Shown: positions 27,905 through 36,090 of the stretch, piece by piece
Layout: each line of letters opens with the position of its first letter
Numbering within the stretch: position 1 is the first letter of the stretch
The notes under the pieces: model-generated
Databases searched by the model: none
What the model was told of the DNA's origin: nothing
The model's input: the letters and a program-made list of their open reading frames with translations, nothing else
Source: JAVJUS01 sp040220455
Lineage (GTDB): Bacteria; Pseudomonadota; Alphaproteobacteria; DSM-16000; Inquilinaceae
NCBI GenBank assembly: GCA_040220455.1
Contig: JAVJUS010000066.1
Span: 1-54,297 of the forward strand
Reading direction: 5' to 3'
DNA: 54,297 nt
Translations under genes and position numbers: made by a program

Positions 27905-28688
27905 AGGCGGAAGCCGGCCCCGGCGAGCGCACGGCGAAGCGCGCGAGATAGACGAAGGGCGTGTCGAGCGCGGCGACCGCCACCCGCAGGAGGTAAGTGC
28001 CGAGAATGTAGGTGAAGATCAGCGGCTCGAGCCCGATCGGGTCGGGCGCGAAGACGACCCAGGCGAGCACGCTGAACAGCGTGTTGTCGATCAGCGCCGA
28101 GACCCAGGTCGAGGCGTTGTTGCGCAGCCAGAGATGGCGCCCGCCCGTCAGTCGGCGCAGCAGGGAGTAGAGCCAGACGTCGTGATACTGGCTTGTCAGA
28201 TAGGCGATCATGCCGGCGGCGAAGAACGCCGGCACCGGCGTGAACAGGGTCGCCATGGCGTCGTGGATCGGCAGCGCCCAGGCCAGCCCCTCGCCTGCCT
28301 CCGCCGGGCTCAACGGCCGGAAACCCAGCGTCAGCACCGCGATCACCGTCCACAGCAGGAACGCCGAGAAGCCCAGCAGCACGCCCTTGCGCGCCGAGGC
28401 CCGGCCGTAGTGCTCGGCCAGGATGTCGGTCGCCAGATAGGTCGATGCGAAGAGGATCGTGCCCAGCGCCACCGGATCGGCGTAGACCGAGAACTGCACC
28501 GGCTTGAGCACCTGGAGATTGGCGCCCAGCACCGCCACGGCGATATAGACATGCAGCCCCGACTCGCCGAAGACCCGCGTCAACACGAGCACGGCGGAGA
28601 AGCAGACCAGCAGCATCAGCAGCCAGACCGCCTCCGGCGGCAGGGCGTTGAGCGCGTCGATCAGATGCCGGGGCGACAGGTCGATCAT
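27897..28688 (-). CDS. Queuosine precursor transporter (YhhQ family)
   Basis: This 263-residue membrane protein of the YhhQ (VUT) family imports preQ0/preQ1. Typical features are about six hydrophobic segments, FASTYLATDILAEHYGRASARKGV and the C-terminal RNNASTWVSALIDNTLFSVLAW. It is coupled to tgt by an 8-bp overlap, linking uptake to tRNA insertion. I looked for a preQ1 riboswitch upstream and saw none. Confidence 0.92.
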   Translation of the reverse strand: MIDLSPRHLIDALNALPPEAVWLLMLLVCFSAVLVLTRVFGESGLHVYIAVAVLGANLQVLKPVQFSVYADPVALGTILFASTYLATDILAEHYGRASARKGVLLGFSAFLLWTVIAVLTLGFRPLSPAEAGEGLAWALPIHDAMATLFTPVPAFFAAGMIAYLTSQYHDVWLYSLLRRLTGGRHLWLRNNASTWVSALIDNTLFSVLAWVVFAPDPIGLEPLIFTYILGTYLLRVAVAALDTPFVYLARFAVRSPGPASAYA

Positions 28689-28778
28689 GGGTCAGAGATC
28701 CTCGAGACCGCCGGGGACCGGCGGGACGGTCGACCCGATGCCGGGCGGGGCCGCGGCGCCGTCGCCGTTCGGGCGGCC

Positions 28779-28846
28779 AGGGCAATTTCCGAACTGATGG
28801 AATCATCAGTTCGGAAAAAATTGCCCTATCTTCAACAACCTAGAGC
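28779..28846 (-). repeat. 65-bp dispersed hairpin repeat, copy 2
   Basis: AGGGCAATTTCCGAACTGATG and its inverted partner CATCAGTTCGGAAAAAATTGCCCT form a long hairpin (28779-28827). The flanking ATCTTCAACAACCT matches GATTGTCGAAGAT at copy 1 on the opposite strand (5402-5466). Confidence 0.7.
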
Positions 28847-28883
28847 ATTTCGTCTGCGCCCGTTCGGGCGCAGGATGCTCTAG
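28840..28883. terminator. CTAGAGCAT hairpin, probable terminator or repeat
   Basis: CTAGAGCAT and ATGCTCTAG enclose an inner stem CTGCGCCCG/CGGGCGCAG with a TT loop, giving a 44-bp near-perfect palindrome between rpmB and the yhhQ-tgt unit. It could end transcription in the spacer. The similar 'tagagcat' palindrome is a common alphaproteobacterial intergenic element (from memory). Confidence 0.5.
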
Positions 28884-28988
28884 CGTTCGGGACGATAACG
28901 GGTCCCTGACGAACCCCGGGGTCCCCGACGAAAACGGCCCGCGAGCGGGCGCCGCGGGCCGGAACCGGTCGCGTGGCGCGCGAAGCGG

Positions 28989-29288
28989 TCAGCCGGCCGC
29001 GCCCTCGGCGGCCTTCGCCTTCTCCACCCGCTTGCGCAGGCGGCGCAGGTCGGGGGTGAGCTTGGTCGGCGCCTCCGACATCAGGAAGGCGTCCAGGCCG
29101 CCGCGCTTCTCGATCGTGCGCAGGCCCTGGCTCGACACGCGCAGGCGCACGCTCGTGCCCAGCGCGTCGGACAGCACGTCCGTGCGATGCAGGTTCGGAA
29201 GGAAGCGCCGGCGGGTCTTGTTGTTGGCGTGGCTGACGTTGTTGCCGGTCAGCACGCCCTTGCCGGTCACTGCGCAACGTCGCGACAT
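28989..29288 (-). CDS. rpmB: 50S ribosomal protein L28
   Basis: The 99-residue protein begins MSRRCAVTGKGVLTGNNVSHANNKTRRRFLPN, the bL28 signature, and continues VRLRVSSQGLRTIEKRGGLDAFL. The C-terminal Lys/Glu/Ala tail is alphaproteobacterial in length. The ATG at 29288 follows AGGA eight bases upstream; an ORF start at 29321 adds a non-homologous leader. Confidence 0.95.
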   Translation of the reverse strand: MSRRCAVTGKGVLTGNNVSHANNKTRRRFLPNLHRTDVLSDALGTSVRLRVSSQGLRTIEKRGGLDAFLMSEAPTKLTPDLRRLRKRVEKAKAAEGAAG

Positions 29289-29491
29289 CGCGTTGATCCT
29301 CGAAATCCTGGGGGCGTCCACCGGCCCGGTGCCGGCCGCCGTCGATAGCGTGGGCCCGGGCCGCGCCCGCCGCGCCCCGGTACGAGCGCGGGTGAATACC
29401 GGAACCGCCCGCCCCGGTCAAGAGCGCCGGGCGGCCTCGGCGCCGTCGCGCAGGGGTTCCTCGGCGATCGACGGCCTGCCCCGGGGGCGAC

Positions 29492-30652
29492 CTATCTTGT
29501 CGGCAGGTCCAGCGGCGCGCGGCTGAGCGGCTCGCACCCGGCCTCGGCGACGCGGACCGTGCGGCCCAGCGTGGCCGCGAGGCCGCGGTCGCTGTCGAAC
29601 AGGATGATGTGTATGAAGAAGACCATGTTCGCCTCCGCCACCGTCGGATTGCCGGTGAAGAACATCGACGCCTCGGCGAAGTCCATCCAGTTCGGCGCGT
29701 AGGTCGCGCCCAGGGAATAGCCGCAGGCGTTCATCCGGTGGGCGGCGTAGCCGTGGCCGTCGAGCACGCGGGCATGGGCGTCGAAGACGTCGCCCAGCGG
29801 CCGGCCCGGCTTCAGCGCGGCCTCGGCCGCGAGCAGCGCCTCCTCCGCCGCGTCGTGCATCGCCTGCTGCTCGGGCGGCGGCGGGCCGATGCGGATCGTG
29901 CGCATCAGGCAGGCGTGGTAGTGGCGATAGACCCCGGCGAATTCCAGCGTGAGCTGGTCGTCCGGGTCCAGGTGCCGCCGGCCGGTGAAGTACCGGCACA
30001 TCAGCGCGCCGGGGCCGGAGCCGATGATCGTCTCGTTGGCCGGGTCGTCGCCGCCGCCGCGAAAGACGACGCCCTGCATCGCCGCCAGGATGTCGCCCTC
30101 GAACGCGCCCGGCTCGGCCAGGTCGAGCGCGGCGCGCCAGGACAGGTCGGCCAGCTCCGCCGCGCGCCGGACATGGGCGAGCTCCGCCGCGCTCTTGACC
30201 AGCCGCAGCCGGGAGACGAGGTCGGAGGCGTCTTCCAGCGCCGCCGCCCCGGCCAGCCCGTCGGCCAGCGCGAAGCCCTGCCGCGCGGTCAGGCCGTAGG
30301 CGTGCCATTCGACCCCCAGCCGACCGCGGTCGAGCCCCCTCTCCGCCAGGATCGCGCGCAGGTCGTCGACCGCGCTGGCGCCGGCGCGGTCGACCCAGAC
30401 GCGGACATCCTCGATCACCGAGGTGAAGCGCGCCTGGCGCAGGTCCGGCGCGCGGGTCAGCAGCGTCATGCCGCCATCGGCGTCGAGTACCATGACCTGG
30501 AAATAGACGTAGCCGAAGGTGTCGTAGCCGGTCAGCCAGTAGAGGCTTTCCTGCTTGAAGACCAGCAGCGCGTCCAGCCCGCGGCGCCGCATCTCCGCGG
30601 TCGCCCGGTCCCGGCGCTCGGCCAGCTCCGCGGCGGGGACATGGATCGGCAT
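29492..30652 (-). CDS. M24 family hydrolase, creatinase/ectoine-hydrolase-like
   Basis: The 386-residue protein has a creatinase N-terminal domain (RRRGLDALLVFKQESLYWLTGYDTFGY) and a pita-bread catalytic domain (from about residue 145). Canonical metal ligands of Xaa-Pro peptidases are altered: the first Asp region reads LTLEFAGVYRHYHACLMRT, with E and H where aminopeptidase P has D and D. That pattern is seen in metal-independent creatinase and in ectoine hydrolase (DoeA). CGYSLGATYAPNW resembles DoeA too. The substrate is probably a C-N amide other than a Pro-peptide. ATG after GGAG. Confidence 0.82.
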   Translation of the reverse strand: MPIHVPAAELAERRDRATAEMRRRGLDALLVFKQESLYWLTGYDTFGYVYFQVMVLDADGGMTLLTRAPDLRQARFTSVIEDVRVWVDRAGASAVDDLRAILAERGLDRGRLGVEWHAYGLTARQGFALADGLAGAAALEDASDLVSRLRLVKSAAELAHVRRAAELADLSWRAALDLAEPGAFEGDILAAMQGVVFRGGGDDPANETIIGSGPGALMCRYFTGRRHLDPDDQLTLEFAGVYRHYHACLMRTIRIGPPPPEQQAMHDAAEEALLAAEAALKPGRPLGDVFDAHARVLDGHGYAAHRMNACGYSLGATYAPNWMDFAEASMFFTGNPTVAEANMVFFIHIILFDSDRGLAATLGRTVRVAEAGCEPLSRAPLDLPTR

Positions 30653-30705
30653 GGGGAGGCTCCGATGGGGATCGCAGGGAGGGAGCGGCGGCCGGACCCG
30701 GCCGG

Positions 30706-31935
30706 TCAGGGAGACGGCGGGCGGCGCGCCTCGGCGGGGTCGGCCGCGATCGGCGTGAAGAGGTCGACGGGCCCGTCGACGCCCTCCAACCGATGGCGCC
30801 CGGCCGGACGCAGCCGGTCGCCAGCGTGCACCGCCACGTCCCGCGACGCCAGGACGGTGTAGCCGGTCGGCTTGCAGCGCGCCTCGATCCGCGCCGCCCG
30901 GTTGACCGTCGGCCCGATGACGGTGAAATCGAGCCGGTCGGGCGAGCCGATATTGCCGTAGTAGACCGGGCCGCGATGCAGACCGACGCCATAGGCGATC
31001 GGCGGCAATCCGCCGCGATCGCCGGCGTTGAACGCGTCGGTCGCCCTGCCCGCCGCCGACACGGCGTCGAGCGCCCGACCGCAGGCCCGCGCCGGCCCGC
31101 CGAAGTCGACCGGGAAAATCGACACCAGCCCGTCTCCGACGAATTTCAGCACCTCGCCGCCGAAGGCCTGGATCGGCGCGACCAGCCGCTCGAAATGGGC
31201 GTCGAGCAGCGCCACGGCGGCGTCCCGGTCGAGCCGCTCGGCGAGGCCGGTGAAGCCGCGCAGGTCCGAGACCCAGAGCACGCCTTCGACGGTCTCGGCG
31301 GACCCCCGACGGACTTCGCCCGCCAGGACGCGCCGCGCCGAGCGGCGGCCCAGATAGGTCTCGAGCAGGGCCGTGAGGGTGTCGCGCAGGATCAGGACTT
31401 CCAGCGGGCAGGCAAGGCGCCGGGCGATGTCCGCGAGCGCCTCGCGCATCGCGTGATCCTCGAAGCCGCCCGCGCCAGCGAGCAGGGCCAGAGCGTGCCG
31501 CGCCCCGTCCGACAGCGTCACCGGCAAGGCGACACCCGGCCGGCCCTCGGCCTCGAAGTCCACCGCCAGGCCCGAACCGGCGGCGCGCTCGAGCGCCGCT
31601 GCCCAGGGCGGGTCGTCGCGTCGCCGCGGCGTGGCGCCGAGCCCGTCGGGCGGATGGAAGGCCAGGGTCTCGCTCGCGCCGTCGGTGCCGGCCCGCCAGG
31701 TGACCACCTGCCCGGCAAGCAGGGGATTGAGGACGCGTATTTGCAGCCACGCCGCTTCGAGCGGGAGACCCGCCTCGGCCAGCCGCCCGGCGAGTCCGGC
31801 GAGAAGCGGCGCAACGCCGGCCGCCGCCGCCGCGTCGCGGGCGAGCCAGTCGGCGACGGCTGGCAGGGCGGGATGGCGTGGGGACAGCGGGGCCTCCTCG
31901 TCCGAACCGATCGAAGACGATGATACGCCGATCAC
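30706..31935 (-). CDS. Class III adenylate/guanylate cyclase with N-terminal regulatory domain
   Basis: Of 409 residues, the C-terminal half (from about 215) is a class III cyclase domain. WVSDLRGFTGLAE supplies one metal Asp, LKFVGDGLVSIFP the second, and the transition-state region is GNIGSPDRLDFTVIGPTVNRAARIE. The N-terminal half is helical and GAF-like and lacks membrane segments, so the enzyme is probably cytosolic. The GTG start at 31935 is uncertain. It is divergent from an arsR-type gene, with a palindrome between. Confidence 0.85.
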   Translation of the reverse strand: MIGVSSSSIGSDEEAPLSPRHPALPAVADWLARDAAAAAGVAPLLAGLAGRLAEAGLPLEAAWLQIRVLNPLLAGQVVTWRAGTDGASETLAFHPPDGLGATPRRRDDPPWAAALERAAGSGLAVDFEAEGRPGVALPVTLSDGARHALALLAGAGGFEDHAMREALADIARRLACPLEVLILRDTLTALLETYLGRRSARRVLAGEVRRGSAETVEGVLWVSDLRGFTGLAERLDRDAAVALLDAHFERLVAPIQAFGGEVLKFVGDGLVSIFPVDFGGPARACGRALDAVSAAGRATDAFNAGDRGGLPPIAYGVGLHRGPVYYGNIGSPDRLDFTVIGPTVNRAARIEARCKPTGYTVLASRDVAVHAGDRLRPAGRHRLEGVDGPVDLFTPIAADPAEARRPPSP

Positions 31936-31993
31936 CGCGCCGGCGCCCGCGGATCATGAGGGTCGTCGATCCGCTGCCATTTGTAGGTAGACA

Positions 31994-32003
31994 CTTACGT
32001 AAG
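31994..32003. promoter_or_regulatory. CTTACGTAAG palindrome before arsR-type gene
   Basis: A perfect 10-bp palindrome, followed by a further GCTTACAT half-site, lies in an AT-rich 40-bp island at the start of the ArsR-like gene. Such sites are typical ArsR autoregulatory operators, so binding by the adjacent regulator is plausible. Confidence 0.5.
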
Positions 32004-32006
32004 ATT

Positions 32007-32393
32007 ATGCTTACATCAAGCATGGACGACGCGCTGAGAGCCCTGGCGGACGGCACCCGCCGCCGGATTCTGTCGATGGTCTGGGCGCAAGAGCGGACGG
32101 CCGGGGAGATCGCGGCCGATTTCGAGATGAGCCGGCCGGCCGTTTCCCAGCATCTCAGGGTCCTGCTGGATGCGGATCTCGTCGCCGTCCGGCGCGATGG
32201 CACACGGCGCTGGTACCGGGCGCGTCAGGACCGCGTCGCGGCGGTGCGTGCCGTCATCGAGTCCTTCTGGGACGACCGTCTGGCCGCCCTCAAATCGGCC
32301 GCGGAGGCGCAGGCGCGCGCGGACCGGACCGACCCGGAGGCCACGGCGGCCGGCCGGGAATCCCGTAACCGAGAGCAGGGAGAAATGTCATGA
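32007..32393 (+). CDS. ArsR family regulator paired with SRPBCC gene
   Basis: This 128-residue winged-helix protein has DALRALADGTRRRILSMVW and the recognition helix MSRPAVSQHLRVLLDADLV. No cysteine metal site is visible, in line with the ArsR subgroup that sits upstream of SRPBCC genes. The start is ATG 32007 or 32022; the AT-rich palindrome overlaps the leader either way. Its TGA overlaps the ATG of the next gene (ATGA). Confidence 0.85.
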   Translation: MLTSSMDDALRALADGTRRRILSMVWAQERTAGEIAADFEMSRPAVSQHLRVLLDADLVAVRRDGTRRWYRARQDRVAAVRAVIESFWDDRLAALKSAAEAQARADRTDPEATAAGRESRNREQGEMS

Positions 32394-32851
32394 ACGCCAC
32401 CGCCGCCGCCCGGCAGACACCCGGGACGCTCCGCCGCGAGATCTTCATCGAGGCGGATCCGGCGACCGTCTTCGCCTTCTTCGTCGATCCGGAGAAGATG
32501 GCCCGATGGATGGGGACGAGCCACACGCTCGACGCCCGGCCGGGCGGGGCCTTCGTGGTCGACGTGGTCAACGGCTTCGTCGCGCGGGGCGAGTTCCGGG
32601 AGGTCACGCCCCATACCCGGCTCGTCTACACCTGGGGCTGGGACCGGGAGGACGCCGGCGTGCCGCCCGGCACTTCGACCATCGAGGTCGACCTGGAGCC
32701 GCGCGACGGCGGCACCCGACTCGTCTTCACCCATTCCGGCCTGCCGGAGCCCAAGGTCGCCTCCCATGAGGAGGGCTGGGACCACTACCTCGGCCGGCTG
32801 GTCACCGCCGCGGCCGGCGGCGATCCGGGCCCGGACACCTGGATGAAATAG
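32390..32851 (+). CDS. SRPBCC (AHSA1-like) domain protein
   Basis: This 153-residue START-like protein has the AHSA1 signature: IFIEADPATVFAFFVDPEKMARWMG, GGAFVVDVVNG, EVTPHTRLVYTWGW, and the C-terminal HEEGWDHYLGRL. It binds hydrophobic ligands in related proteins; the ligand is unknown. It is translationally coupled to the ArsR-like gene, a widespread gene pair. Confidence 0.88.
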   Translation: MNATAAARQTPGTLRREIFIEADPATVFAFFVDPEKMARWMGTSHTLDARPGGAFVVDVVNGFVARGEFREVTPHTRLVYTWGWDREDAGVPPGTSTIEVDLEPRDGGTRLVFTHSGLPEPKVASHEEGWDHYLGRLVTAAAGGDPGPDTWMK

Positions 32852-32903
32852 GGCGAGGGGGCGACGCGATCCACGCGTCGCCCGGGCGACCCCGATCTGC
32901 GGC

Positions 32904-32934
32904 GTAGGTTGCCCACCGCGCAGCGGTGCGCAAC
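32904..32934. repeat. GTAGGTTGC REP-like unit
   Basis: GTAGGTTGCCCACCGC, loop, GCGGTGCGCAAC: a single hairpin of the dispersed family, 16 bases before MITE-like copy B. Confidence 0.7.
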
Positions 32935-32950
32935 GGTTCGGTTGTTTCAA

Positions 32951-33115
32951 CCACGAAGACACGAAGGCACGAAGGGGCCCGACACAGTGTTCCGGCTGGG
33001 CCGCCCGGGGCTATGAGTCGGTTGTTTTCAAGTGCCGATCGGCGCCGGATCGACAGACCGAAGGCGCGCTCCGCCCCCCTTCGTGAGACAGCTTGGTGCC
33101 TTCGTGTCTTCGTGG
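32951..33115 (+). repeat. MITE-like 165-bp element, full copy B
   Basis: It starts CCACGAAGACACGAAGGC and ends GCCTTCGTGTCTTCGTGG, perfect terminal inverted repeats of 18 bp with extended similarity to about 25 bp. The body aligns with copy A (17282-17444), sharing GCCGCCCGGGGCTATGAGTCG-like and GACCGAAGGCGCGCTCCGCCC-like blocks. It is non-coding. Confidence 0.75.
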
Positions 33116-33143
33116 TGGGAATGCCCCGCCTCCGCGCCACCGC

Positions 33144-33632
33144 TCAGGTCTTCACCCGGATCTCCGCGATCGGGGTCGAGTACTGGGGCTCGATGTCCCA
33201 GGGGAAGAAGATCCAGGTGTCCTGGCTGACCTCGGTCACGAACGTGTCGACCATCGGCCGGCCCGCCGGCTTGGCGTAGATCGTGGCGAAATGCGCCTTG
33301 GGCAGCTTGTCGCGCACGATCCGCGCGGTCTTGCCCGTGTCGACCAGGTCGTCGACGATCAGCCAGCCCTCGCTGTCGCCTTCCCAGTCCTTGAGGATGC
33401 GCGCCTCGCGCTGGTCCATGTGGTCGTAGCTCGACACGCAGATCGTGTCGATCAGGCGGATGTCGAGCTCCCGCGCCACGATCGCCGCGGGCACCAGCCC
33501 GCCGCGGGTCACCGCGACGATGCCGCGGAACGGCGCCATTTCCGCCAGGCGCCAGGACAGCGCCTTGGCGTGGCGGTGCAGCTCTTCCCACGAGACCGGG
33601 AAATGCTTGGTGATGGTGTCCTGCTCGCCCAC
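33144..33632 (-). CDS. gpt: Xanthine phosphoribosyltransferase
   Basis: This 162-residue type I phosphoribosyltransferase salvages xanthine and guanine. The PRPP loop is WLIVDDLVDTGKTARIVR, FRGIVAVTRGGLVPAAIVARELDIR is the Gpt substrate-side loop, and the C-terminal DTWIFFPWDIEP is diagnostic. GTG start with GGGAG 8 bases upstream. Confidence 0.94.
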   Translation of the reverse strand: MGEQDTITKHFPVSWEELHRHAKALSWRLAEMAPFRGIVAVTRGGLVPAAIVARELDIRLIDTICVSSYDHMDQREARILKDWEGDSEGWLIVDDLVDTGKTARIVRDKLPKAHFATIYAKPAGRPMVDTFVTEVSQDTWIFFPWDIEPQYSTPIAEIRVKT

Positions 33633-33772
33633 GACGCCGCTCCCTCGCGCTGCTGACCGACCTGTCGCCCCGGCGCCGGCGCCGAGCGGCCGGCCGACGG
33701 GTGCCGGGGCTTATAGCCGACGCGCCCGGCCGCGACAATCCGGGCGGTCGCGACCCGCTCCGGCGGCGCCGC

Positions 33773-33832
33773 GGCGCGGACCGACCCGGCCCGGACCGAC
33801 GCGGCGCGGACCGACGCGGCGCGGACCGACCC
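33773..33832. repeat. 15-bp minisatellite x4
   Basis: Four tandem copies of GGCGCGGACCGACSC with 0-1 changes each, lying immediately before the stop of the DUF4864 gene (minus strand) and in the spacer to gpt. Confidence 0.75.
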
Positions 33833-33835
33833 GTC

Positions 33836-34342
33836 TCAGACAGACAGGTCGTCGACCTCGTGCAGCGTCACGCCGTCGATCTTCCACGACCCGTCGGGCT
33901 GGCGCTCCATGATGTAGTGGGCGATGACCGCCTTGCCGTCCGGCCCCAGCAGCCAGACCCGCTGGGTCGGCTGGCCGCGCTCCACGATCATGTCCAGGTA
34001 TCGCACCTCGCGCGGTCGGTATACCGGGCGGTAGGCGCCGGTGACCATGGCGGCGAAGCGCTCGGCGCTCGGAAACAGCCGCTGGATCATCGGCGAGGCG
34101 AAGCCGTAGGCGGTGGCGAAGTCGTCGCGCCGGAAGGCATCGAGCTGGGCGCCGATGACGTCGAGAATCGCCTGGCGGTCGGGACCGGCCGGCAGCTCCT
34201 GCGCCACGGCCGGCGCCGCACCGCCGGACCCGGGCAGCGGCGCGGCCCCGATGGCGAGAACGGCGCCGAGCGCGGACGCGGCGGCGACTCGGGCGAGCGG
34301 GCGGCCAGCGAGCCGGTGTGGGGCGAGCAGCGGGCGGGGCAT
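33836..34342 (-). CDS. DUF4864 domain-containing exported protein
   Basis: This 168-residue protein has an N-terminal signal (Arg-rich, then SALGAVLAIGAAPL, cut near PAVAQE). The mature part matches DUF4864: AILDVIGAQLDAFRRDDFATAYGFASPMIQRLFP, YRPVYRPREVRYLD and the C-terminal GSWKIDGVTLHEVD. The fold is probably NTF2/SnoaL-like in the periplasm. Function unknown. Confidence 0.83.
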   Translation of the reverse strand: MPRPLLAPHRLAGRPLARVAAASALGAVLAIGAAPLPGSGGAAPAVAQELPAGPDRQAILDVIGAQLDAFRRDDFATAYGFASPMIQRLFPSAERFAAMVTGAYRPVYRPREVRYLDMIVERGQPTQRVWLLGPDGKAVIAHYIMERQPDGSWKIDGVTLHEVDDLSV

Positions 34343-34491
34343 GGCGGCGACCTCTCTCCGACCGGGCGCGCCGGGCCGGGATGGCGGGCACCCTGAAGGG
34401 AGTATGGAGCGCAGGCCCGGCTTGGCGAGCCCCGGCGGCCAAGGCTAGGGTGCTGCGACATACGGTATCGTCCCTACGGAGTCGCGTCTCC

Positions 34492-36072
34492 ATGCCGAGC
34501 ACCCCCGTCGCCCGTCGCGGCATGGTCACGGCGCCCCACCACCTCGCCTCGGCGGCGGGGGTGGACGTGCTGCGCGACGGGGGCACGGCGATCGAGGCGA
34601 TGATCGCCATGGCGGGCGCGATCGCGGCGGCCTACCCGCACATGACCGGGCTGGGCGGCGACGGCTTCTGGCTGATCGCCGAGCCGGGGCGCGATCCCGT
34701 CGCCATCGACGCCTGCGGGGCGACCGGGCAGCGCGTCACGCCCGCGCTCTATCCGGACGGCGCCGTGCCGCCGCGCGGCCCGCTGGCCGCCAACACCGTC
34801 GCCGGCACCCTTTCCGGCTGGGCCGCGGCGCTGGAGATCAACGCCGGCTGGGGCGGCCGGCTGCCGCTCGATCGGCTGCTCGCCGACGCGATCGACCTGG
34901 CCCGGGGCGGCATCGCCGCGACCGACAGCCAGGCCCGCACCACCGCCGCCAAGCGGGCGGAGCTGGAGGCCGTGCCCGGCTTCGCGCGGACCTATCTCGA
35001 CGACGGCGCCGCGCCGGCGGCCGGCGCGCCCTACCGCCAGCCGCGCCTGGCGGCGACGCTGGAGCGGGTGGCGGCGGACGGCCCGGACAGCTTCTATCGC
35101 GGCGACCTCGCACGATCGGTCGCCGACGACCTGGAGACGGTCGGCGCGCCGATCGGCCTGTCGGACCTCGAGAGCCACTACGCCCGCCGCGTGACGCCGC
35201 TGAGCGTCGCGCTGTCGGTCGGCACGATCTACAATCTGCCGCCCCCGACGCAGGGTCTCGCCTCGCTGATGATCCTCGGCCTGTTCGACCGGCTGGGCGT
35301 GGCGACGGCCGAGGGCTACGATCATGTCCACGGGCTGGTCGAGGCGACCAAGCGTGCCTTCCGGGTGCGCGACCGGGTGGTGCGTGATCCCGACCATCTG
35401 GCCGAGGATCCGGCGGCCTTCCTGACCGGGCGGGCCCTGCGCGACCTGGCGCGGGAGATCGATCCCGACCGCGCCCTGCCCTGGCCGGAGTCCGGCGACC
35501 CCGGCGACACCGTCTGGATGGGCGCGATCGACGGCGAGGGGCGCGCCGTGTCCTTCATCCAGAGCCTGTTCTGGGAGTTCGGCTCCGGCGTCGTCCTGCC
35601 GGAAACCGGGCTCGTCTGGCAGAACCGGGGCTCGTCCCTCTCGCTCGACCCGGCGGCGGCCAACACCCTGGCGCCGGGGCGCAAGCCCTTCCACACCCTG
35701 AACCCGGCGCTGGCCCGGCTGGCCGACGGCCGCACGGTCGTCTACGGCACCATGGGCGGCGAGGGCCAGCCGCAGACCCAGGCGGCGGTGCTGACCCGCT
35801 ATGCCTGGTTCGGCCAGGGGCTGCAGCGCGCCGTCGCCGCGCCGCGCTGGCTGCTCGGGCGGACCTGGGGGGCCATGTCCACCTCGCTGAAGATCGAGTC
35901 CGGGCTGGGCGACGAGACGATCGCCGCCCTGTGCGACGCCGGCCACGTGGTCGAGACCGTGTCGGATCTCGACGAGATCATGGGCCATGCCGGCGCCCTG
36001 GCGCTGCGCCCCGACGGCTTCATCGAGGGCGCCGCGGACCCGCGCGCAGACGGGGCGGCTGCGGGATTCTGA
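34492..36072 (+). CDS. Gamma-glutamyltransferase family protein (YwrD-like)
   Basis: This 526-residue Ntn-hydrolase starts MVTAPHHLASAAGVDVLRDGG and has HMTGLGGDGFWLIAEP. At the self-processing site, GGT has T-T-H; here GDTVWMGAIDGEG keeps the nucleophile Thr but has V-W after it, as in the YwrD branch (GDTVY). SFIQSLFWEFGSGVVLPETGLVWQNRG and GTMGGEGQPQTQ complete the small subunit. There is no clear signal peptide, which suggests a cytosolic enzyme unlike classic periplasmic GGT. Substrate uncertain. Confidence 0.87.
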   Translation: MPSTPVARRGMVTAPHHLASAAGVDVLRDGGTAIEAMIAMAGAIAAAYPHMTGLGGDGFWLIAEPGRDPVAIDACGATGQRVTPALYPDGAVPPRGPLAANTVAGTLSGWAAALEINAGWGGRLPLDRLLADAIDLARGGIAATDSQARTTAAKRAELEAVPGFARTYLDDGAAPAAGAPYRQPRLAATLERVAADGPDSFYRGDLARSVADDLETVGAPIGLSDLESHYARRVTPLSVALSVGTIYNLPPPTQGLASLMILGLFDRLGVATAEGYDHVHGLVEATKRAFRVRDRVVRDPDHLAEDPAAFLTGRALRDLAREIDPDRALPWPESGDPGDTVWMGAIDGEGRAVSFIQSLFWEFGSGVVLPETGLVWQNRGSSLSLDPAAANTLAPGRKPFHTLNPALARLADGRTVVYGTMGGEGQPQTQAAVLTRYAWFGQGLQRAVAAPRWLLGRTWGAMSTSLKIESGLGDETIAALCDAGHVVETVSDLDEIMGHAGALALRPDGFIEGAADPRADGAAAGF

Positions 36073-36090
36073 GCCCTCGGGCCGGGTCGC

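Noticed and set aside
28689..28800. preQ1 riboswitch before the queuosine-precursor transporter
   Set aside because: The leader lacks the short hairpin plus A-rich tail and the CTA motif of preQ1-I, and no class II or III pattern was seen; instead a dispersed hairpin repeat occupies it.
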